33,207 nucleotides of DNA from a virus: the IMG/VR virus record IMGVR_UViG_3300037010_001595, positions 1 through 33,207 of that record. The stretch is one strand, 5' to 3'. This document shows, piece by piece, positions 28,020 through 33,207 of the stretch. A program made the translations under genes and the position numbers. The stretch's first letter is position 1, and the number at the start of each line of letters is the position of its first letter. A model generated the notes under the pieces. It was not told the DNA's origin. It saw only the letters and a program-made list of their open reading frames with translations, and did no database searches.

Positions 28020-28708
28020 CCCCAGAACTTCTATCAAAAGCTCATATCCATGCCATGGAGATGTCTCCCATGGAGTCTGTCGGAGTTGTGCTTGATATCA
28101 AAGGAACCGCAGAGTATCGTAGATGCAAGAATCTTTCAACTGTAGAAGATGAACTTGATCTGTGCCCCGATAGTTTGGTGGCCACGCAGGACGAAGGGTG
28201 CCTGATTGGGTATATCCATAGCCACGTCGGTGGGGACGTCCGTCCCAGCGCCGCTGATGTGAAAAGTTGCAATGCGACAGGTGTGCCCTGGTGGGTAGTC
28301 ACTGACGCAAGCCAATCGTGGAGACGCATAGACCCCGTTGGGCGGCCTATTGAGGGGCGGCAATTCGTGTTTGGCGTGGACGATTGTTGGTCAATTGCAC
28401 GCGAGTGGTATGCCCTTGCCAATGATCAGGAACTGCCGGACTTTCTGCGTAGCGATAAGTTTTGGGAACGCGGCGAAACTCCTCATCTAGATAATCTTCT
28501 TGCAGCGGGGTATTACGAAATCAACATCAAAGATCTGCGGGAAGGCGATGGGATTCTCATGGAAGTTGCGGCTCCAACTATTAACCATTGCGCTATCTAT
28601 GTGGGACATGGTAAGATACTTCATCACCTGCCAAACCGTCTTTCTCACATTGACGAGTATGATGGACACTGGCAGGGTCGGACCAGGATGGTGGTGCGCC
28701 ATGACTGA
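28016..28708 (+). CDS. Tail tip peptidase K (JAMM plus NlpC/P60)
   Basis: 230 residues from ATG 28016; a longer frame lies inside gene L. The N-terminal Mov34/JAMM domain has E20, H68-S-H70, S78 and D81. The C-terminal NlpC/P60 domain has the catalytic C124 (DDCWSIARE), H191 (NHCAIYVG) and a third polar residue near H203-H204. In lambda relatives the protein helps tail assembly and may cut peptidoglycan when DNA enters. It overlaps gene I by eight bases. Confidence 0.92.
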   Translation: MTPELLSKAHIHAMEMSPMESVGVVLDIKGTAEYRRCKNLSTVEDELDLCPDSLVATQDEGCLIGYIHSHVGGDVRPSAADVKSCNATGVPWWVVTDASQSWRRIDPVGRPIEGRQFVFGVDDCWSIAREWYALANDQELPDFLRSDKFWERGETPHLDNLLAAGYYEINIKDLREGDGILMEVAAPTINHCAIYVGHGKILHHLPNRLSHIDEYDGHWQGRTRMVVRHD

Positions 28709-29408
28709 AATCACTGAGATCAGACTGTATGGCCACCTTCGCGCTAAGTTCGGCGCAAGTTTCCGCTTGGCTGTGAGTTCCCCGCAGGAAGCAATTAGAG
28801 CTCTAAGCTGCCAGCTTGAGGGGTTCAAAGAAGCAATGATCAATTATGAATACGGCTACAGAATCCGCATCGGGTCAGAATCTCTTGGAGAAGAGCAGCT
28901 TTTCCTGCCCCACGGTGGGGAGACTATCCGGATTGTTCCATGTGTCGTAGGCGCAAAGAGTTCTTTCGGACAGATTCTTGTGGGTGTAGCTATCGTTGCG
29001 CTGGCCTGGGCCACAGCAGGTACAAGTTTGACTTTAACGCAGGCCATGGCCTCAAGTTGGTACGCATCCATGGCAATATCAATGGGCATGTCAATGGTTC
29101 TTGGCGGGGTAGCGCAGGTCTTGGGCGGAAATCAAAGCATTGATGCAGGAAGTAACAACAAAGGTCCAGATGATAGGCCGACCTTTGCCTTTTCGTCGCC
29201 TCACTTAACAGTTGGGCAGGGAAATCCTGTCGGGCTAGGCTACGGAAAACTCCGCGTTGGAGGAGCCATCGTATCATTGGGCATCTGGGGAGAGGCGTGG
29301 ACTCCGAAAGGATTGGGTGGGCTGGCGGCTGATGAAATTGGCACTCGTAATGGCGATGGAAGAACTGCGCCTTGGATGTGGGCTCTTGCCCCCGCCCCCA
29401 TCGTCTAG
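28701..29408 (+). CDS. Tail assembly protein I
   Basis: 235 residues, ATG at 28701. The N-terminal ubiquitin-like part (ITEIRLYGHLRAKFGASFRL; AIRALSCQLEGF), followed by a glycine-alanine-rich hydrophobic centre (LVGVAIVALAWATAGTSLTL) and a variable C-terminus, is the lambda gpI layout. It is thought to act with K and J in tip assembly. Longer than lambda gpI only through its C-terminal segment. Confidence 0.85.
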   Translation: MTEITEIRLYGHLRAKFGASFRLAVSSPQEAIRALSCQLEGFKEAMINYEYGYRIRIGSESLGEEQLFLPHGGETIRIVPCVVGAKSSFGQILVGVAIVALAWATAGTSLTLTQAMASSWYASMAISMGMSMVLGGVAQVLGGNQSIDAGSNNKGPDDRPTFAFSSPHLTVGQGNPVGLGYGKLRVGGAIVSLGIWGEAWTPKGLGGLAADEIGTRNGDGRTAPWMWALAPAPIV

Positions 29409-29417
29409 GAGTATCAG

Positions 29418-31718
29418 ATGTCTTATTCGCTTCCTTGGCATTTAAGCAGTGATTGGTCTACAGGATTGGGCGGTCTTCTTGGCCTCGACGATAATTTTAC
29501 AACAGAAGCCAATGTTGAGATGGCCCGGATGCTTGTCGCAGTGTGCGAGGGGCCAATCGGAGGTTTAGTCAACGGGCTTAAATCTGTTTATTTAGACGAC
29601 AGCCCCGTTCAAGGCCCTGCCGGAATGAATTTCAAGGGTGTGGCCTTGGCGCTCACTGCGGGTTACAACGACCAAGCCATGATTCCAGACTTCCCGGACG
29701 TGGAAGCTGTCAGAACTTCCGAATTGAATCTACCCTGTGCTGTGACTAATGCTGCCCCACAGACGCGAACGATGATCACACCGAATATTTCTGCTGTTCG
29801 CGTATCAATTTCAATTCCTACACTGAAAGTAGTAAATAAAGAAAATGGAAACGAGAGTGGTTCTTCCTGCCAGATTGAAATTTGGATATATAGAAATGGC
29901 TACAATGGCAGTGTCTTCACTAAGGTTCCGATTGATAATGATGGCCTTGTTCGGAATAAGTTTGGTGACGAGTATGTCAAATCATACAGAATAGACCTGC
30001 CCAATGTAGGAACGGGGCCGTGGCAGATCAGAGTGGTTCGTGTCACCGCCGATCCCCTTGACGCTTATACTCAGAACTTGACCAACTGGAAATCACTGAC
30101 AGAGATCACAGATGCCCTGCTTCGGTATCCTAACACCGCAATGATGGCCCTGAAAGTAGACGCGAAGCAATTCCGCAACGTGCCACGCCTTTCAGCAGAA
30201 TACTATCTCCGATTAGTGAAGATTCCTTCTAACTACACCCCCGCGTTCATGAATGAGGAAACAGGTATCTGGACTCCTGGTGTCTATACTGGTGTGTGGG
30301 ATGGGCTGTTCAAATCGGCGGAAGCGTGGACCTGCAACCCAGCGTGGATTTTCTACGACATCGCAGTCAATACACGCTATGGGGCTGGATCATACTTGGA
30401 CGCCTCTTCTTTGGATAAGTGGGCTCTATACTACATTTCAAAGTTGTGCGACGAAACGCTTATTCCGGATGGAAATGGCGGGTGGGAGCCAAGATTCTCG
30501 TGCAACCTATTTATCCAAGCACAAGAGGACGCGCTCAAAGTTCTGATGACAATGGCCTCAATTTTCCGTGGCATGGCCTATTTCGCAGGCGGGCTAGTCA
30601 CCCCCGTGGCAGATGTTGACGCATCTCCTGTAATGATTTTTAATTCGGCCAATGTTCACGATGGCGTGTTCTCTTATTCAGGCACCGCGAAGAAAGCTCG
30701 CCACACTGCGGCGCTAGTAGCGTGGACTAACCCAGCGATGGGCTACCAGCAGTCTGTTGAATACGTCCAAGATGACGCTGGGGTGGCCAGGTACGGCTAT
30801 CAACCAACGGAGGTGACTGCGTTTGGTTGCACCAGCCAGGGGCAAGCCAGAAGGCTCGGTTTATGGACCTTAGCTACAGAACTTCTTGAAACTGAAGTCG
30901 TGACATTCCGCGCGGGAATGGAGGGCGCGGCCTGCCGACCTGGCGATATCATACAGATAGCCGACCCGTTCAGAGCTGGGAAAACGCGCATGGGCGGGCG
31001 TGTGCTGCCAGGGACTACTGCATCAACTGTGCTTTTAGATGACACAGTCACACTGGTAGCTGGAACCTATACGCTTAAATGCACACTGCCGAGCGGTGTC
31101 GTGGAGGCAAGAACCGTCACCAACGGCACCGGCTCTACGAGCTCGTTGACTGTATCCGCCCCATTTTCTGCTATTCCAGAAACGATGTGGCTTCTACAAT
31201 TATCCACCAATATGGCTCTGTATAGAGTTCTTGGTATCCGTGAAGCAGGGCCAGTAGATTACGAGGTCACCGCCCTTCTGCATGATCCGGCTAAGTACAG
31301 TTATGAGAGCGGACTTCGCATCTCAGCGTCAGGGGGATTGACACAGAGGTCTGCGGCGGCGCCTTTCCCTGTAACGACTAATTCATATGTGAAGATTCTC
31401 AATTCTCGCGCAGCAATTCAGCTGGATGTATCTTGGCCGAATAATACGATGGCGGTGGGTTACGCGTGCGCCTACTCTCGTGACTACCGGCCATTTGTTC
31501 CGATGCAGGTTGCGGGATCATCTGCGTCCGCCGAAGAAGTTCTTCCCGGTGACTATAGAGTTCGTGTGCAGGCTTTCTTCGCTGGCATCACGAATACATT
31601 CGTCACTGAGGTGATACTGACCATTGCAGATCCAAATGGAAACCCGGCTTCTCTAACAATTCCTGCCACGACGCCGGGTAGTATCACCCTTACGGTAACA
31701 ACCACCAAGCCAGTTTAG
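29418..31718 (+). CDS. Central tail tip / host specificity protein J-like
   Basis: 766 residues with AGGAGTATC upstream. Landmarks of gpJ-type proteins: MARMLVAVCEGPIGGLVNGL near the N-terminus, the central IWIYRNGYNGSVFTKV and PAWIFYDIAVNTRYGAG segments, and fibronectin-like beta repeats toward the C-terminus (IQLDVSWPNNTMAVGYACAY). It forms the tail hub and often reaches the receptor. It is shorter than lambda gpJ (1,132 residues); the next gene may carry the receptor-binding part. Confidence 0.88.
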   Translation: MSYSLPWHLSSDWSTGLGGLLGLDDNFTTEANVEMARMLVAVCEGPIGGLVNGLKSVYLDDSPVQGPAGMNFKGVALALTAGYNDQAMIPDFPDVEAVRTSELNLPCAVTNAAPQTRTMITPNISAVRVSISIPTLKVVNKENGNESGSSCQIEIWIYRNGYNGSVFTKVPIDNDGLVRNKFGDEYVKSYRIDLPNVGTGPWQIRVVRVTADPLDAYTQNLTNWKSLTEITDALLRYPNTAMMALKVDAKQFRNVPRLSAEYYLRLVKIPSNYTPAFMNEETGIWTPGVYTGVWDGLFKSAEAWTCNPAWIFYDIAVNTRYGAGSYLDASSLDKWALYYISKLCDETLIPDGNGGWEPRFSCNLFIQAQEDALKVLMTMASIFRGMAYFAGGLVTPVADVDASPVMIFNSANVHDGVFSYSGTAKKARHTAALVAWTNPAMGYQQSVEYVQDDAGVARYGYQPTEVTAFGCTSQGQARRLGLWTLATELLETEVVTFRAGMEGAACRPGDIIQIADPFRAGKTRMGGRVLPGTTASTVLLDDTVTLVAGTYTLKCTLPSGVVEARTVTNGTGSTSSLTVSAPFSAIPETMWLLQLSTNMALYRVLGIREAGPVDYEVTALLHDPAKYSYESGLRISASGGLTQRSAAAPFPVTTNSYVKILNSRAAIQLDVSWPNNTMAVGYACAYSRDYRPFVPMQVAGSSASAEEVLPGDYRVRVQAFFAGITNTFVTEVILTIADPNGNPASLTIPATTPGSITLTVTTTKPV

Positions 31719-31726
31719 GAGTTAAC

Positions 31727-33207
31727 ATGTCTATTGTCATCAGATATGGGGTGGATGATGACGGAGGGGGCAGAGTCGGCCCCTGGGGTGGCCCTGGCGC
31801 AGGCGGAAATCCTACACTTCTCAGTCCAAAATGGCTGGATCTCAATTGGACTCATACAGAGCCCTACCCCGCTGCGCTGAGAATATTCAGGATCATAGTC
31901 TATACTGGCACAGACCCAAATGATGTTTCATCCTACATCATCGCCCCAATTGAAATAGATCCGGGAGCGATCGTAGCTAATACACTGACGAGTTATCGCC
32001 ACGTGAAAAGTATCACTACTGCGACTACGATTGCCAATATCAAAGCCTCCGTGCAGGCTGTGTACCACAGTGGCAACGAGTCAAGTTGGCGATCTCTTGA
32101 TGGAACAGTCCAGCTAGATCCTGATACCGTTGTGCTTGGAACGAAGTCTGCAGTGGATGCGGCGCGGGCCTCCGCCGATGCCGCCGCGCTGGTTATCGCC
32201 AATACCAGCAGCGACTCGATCATTACCAATCTTGAACGCCCCGCTCTGAGAAACCTCCGTGCCAGTCTCTCGGCAAGTGTAGCGTCGTCGCAGGCACAGG
32301 CTGATGCCGTGGTTCCCGCAGTGGCCCATGCCGCGCTGGATTCGGCATGGGCCACATTTACAACCAATGTGGACCCCATCCTCGCTGCTGCTGTAGATTC
32401 AGCCATCAACAAGCCCACCTTTGACGGCTGGTGGAGCTCGGTCTATTCGGCCATCACGGATCTTGCGGGTGTGGTGTCCCGACAGGCTCAGTCCACTGGG
32501 AATACAGCTCAAACTGGTGTCAACACCATCAACGACCCCGACACTCTCACCACGGGCGAAAAGCCGCAGATCATCCTTGACTACAACGCTATCACGGGCG
32601 AGAACGCGGACCTCGTGGCGAAGGCCAATGCCTACAGCGTGAACCACTCCACCTATGACACGGCCTATTCCGCGCTGCTGTCTTACCTAGGCACGCTCAC
32701 CAGCCCCACGGCCTGGAACTCCCTCAGCGGAACCACGGCGCTCGGCACCGGTAATCGCGTGGCCTTATGGAACCCGAAGTGGACCGACGTGAAGAATGCC
32801 GCTGCCGATCTGCGGAACGCCATCGCGGTGGGCACGGCGCAGAGCGCAATCACCACGGCGGCGCAGGATGCCACGAACAAGGCCAATGCCGCGCAACTCG
32901 CATCCCAGCCGCATCAGGTGGCATGGGCCTATGCGTCGAAGCCCGCGCTTCCGAATGCACTCTATCCCGCAGGTTACTACGCCATCACCACGGACTCGCG
33001 CACGGTCCAGGTCAATGAGGCAGGCACAGCATGGACCGACGTGCTGGTGGCGGCAACGGGGCTCTTCGGGAAGTTGTTCGCGGATCAGTTGACGGTCACG
33101 AACTTCGACAACCTGATCCCGAACGGCAACTCAGAGATGGACCTAACAGGGATGCCTCCGGGTTCGATTGAAGGCGCGGGTGTGGCGACTGGCTATGCGT
33201 ATTCCGG
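31727..33207 (+). CDS. Tail tip or fibre protein, cut by the window edge
   Basis: ATG at 31727 with AGGAG upstream opens a frame with no stop to the right edge (493 codons). The N-terminus is glycine-rich (MSIVIRYGVDDDGGG), then a fibronectin-like domain (LDLNWTHTEPYPAALRIFRI), then a long Ala-Ser-Asp helical region with the signature TAWNSLSGTTALGTGNRVAL and AWAYASKPALPNALYPAGYY further on. That is typical of side or central tail fibres. From about 32,120 the base composition becomes more GC-rich, suggesting a swapped module. Confidence 0.85.
   Translation, partial: MSIVIRYGVDDDGGGRVGPWGGPGAGGNPTLLSPKWLDLNWTHTEPYPAALRIFRIIVYTGTDPNDVSSYIIAPIEIDPGAIVANTLTSYRHVKSITTATTIANIKASVQAVYHSGNESSWRSLDGTVQLDPDTVVLGTKSAVDAARASADAAALVIANTSSDSIITNLERPALRNLRASLSASVASSQAQADAVVPAVAHAALDSAWATFTTNVDPILAAAVDSAINKPTFDGWWSSVYSAITDLAGVVSRQAQSTGNTAQTGVNTINDPDTLTTGEKPQIILDYNAITGENADLVAKANAYSVNHSTYDTAYSALLSYLGTLTSPTAWNSLSGTTALGTGNRVALWNPKWTDVKNAAADLRNAIAVGTAQSAITTAAQDATNKANAAQLASQPHQVAWAYASKPALPNALYPAGYYAITTDSRTVQVNEAGTAWTDVLVAATGLFGKLFADQLTVTNFDNLIPNGNSEMDLTGMPPGSIEGAGVATGYAYS

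Noticed and set aside
1-33207. tRNA genes
   Set aside because: No stretch with a cloverleaf and TTCRANY arm was recognised, though a covariance search was not possible.

Overview
The window is part of the genome of a tailed double-stranded DNA phage with a long non-contractile tail (siphovirus type). The late genes run in the order small terminase, large terminase, portal of the DUF4055 type, scaffold, P22-type coat, neck genes, tail terminator, tail tube, G/GT chaperones, tape measure, and lambda-like M, L, K, I and J. The lambda-like tail tip, sigma70-like promoters, GGAGG ribosome sites and a lipobox protein point to a Gram-negative host. The gene set recalls Seurat/Nazgul-like siphophages, but that placement is from memory of gene order and is tentative.

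Left arm (1-9963, minus strand). About 35 small genes are packed in ATGA or 8-bp overlaps and form six transcription units. Each unit starts at a promoter of the same design: TTGCRM-like -35, 16-18 bp spacer, TATACT or TATGCT -10, and in most cases a short stem-loop at the predicted 5' end of the mRNA just before the ribosome site. Recognisable products are a RadC/JAMM protein, an HNH endonuclease, a DUF5710-like protein, several zinc-ribbon proteins and a cluster of small membrane proteins. The rest are unknown. One small zinc-ribbon gene (9067-9248) appears to be broken.

Switch region (9964-13900). A gene-free divergent spacer holds a very AT-rich tract, a palindrome and degenerate repeats. 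It is followed by small rightward genes (a membrane peptide, a lipoprotein, a zinc-ribbon protein) separated by spacers built from two recurring repeat motifs, called R1 and R2 here. Then comes the most remarkable segment of the window. Positions 12514-13555 (about 1.04 kb) contain not one GA dinucleotide and therefore not one TC on either strand, while the sequence on both sides is rich in both. The island has 10-bp inverted repeats near its two ends. It carries a complete gene with its own promoter-like sequence, leader hairpin, ribosome site and terminator-like hairpin, all written without GA or TC. Its protein has no Asp or Glu. Four 17-bp iterons rich in GA and TC follow immediately, before the terminase genes.

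Right arm (13904-33207, plus strand). This is the packaging, head and tail operon. The coat gene has its own promoter and is bracketed by two strong terminators, so it can be expressed at a separate level. The tail chaperone pair uses a T_TTT_TTC slippery site. The last gene, a tail-tip or fibre protein, runs off the right edge.
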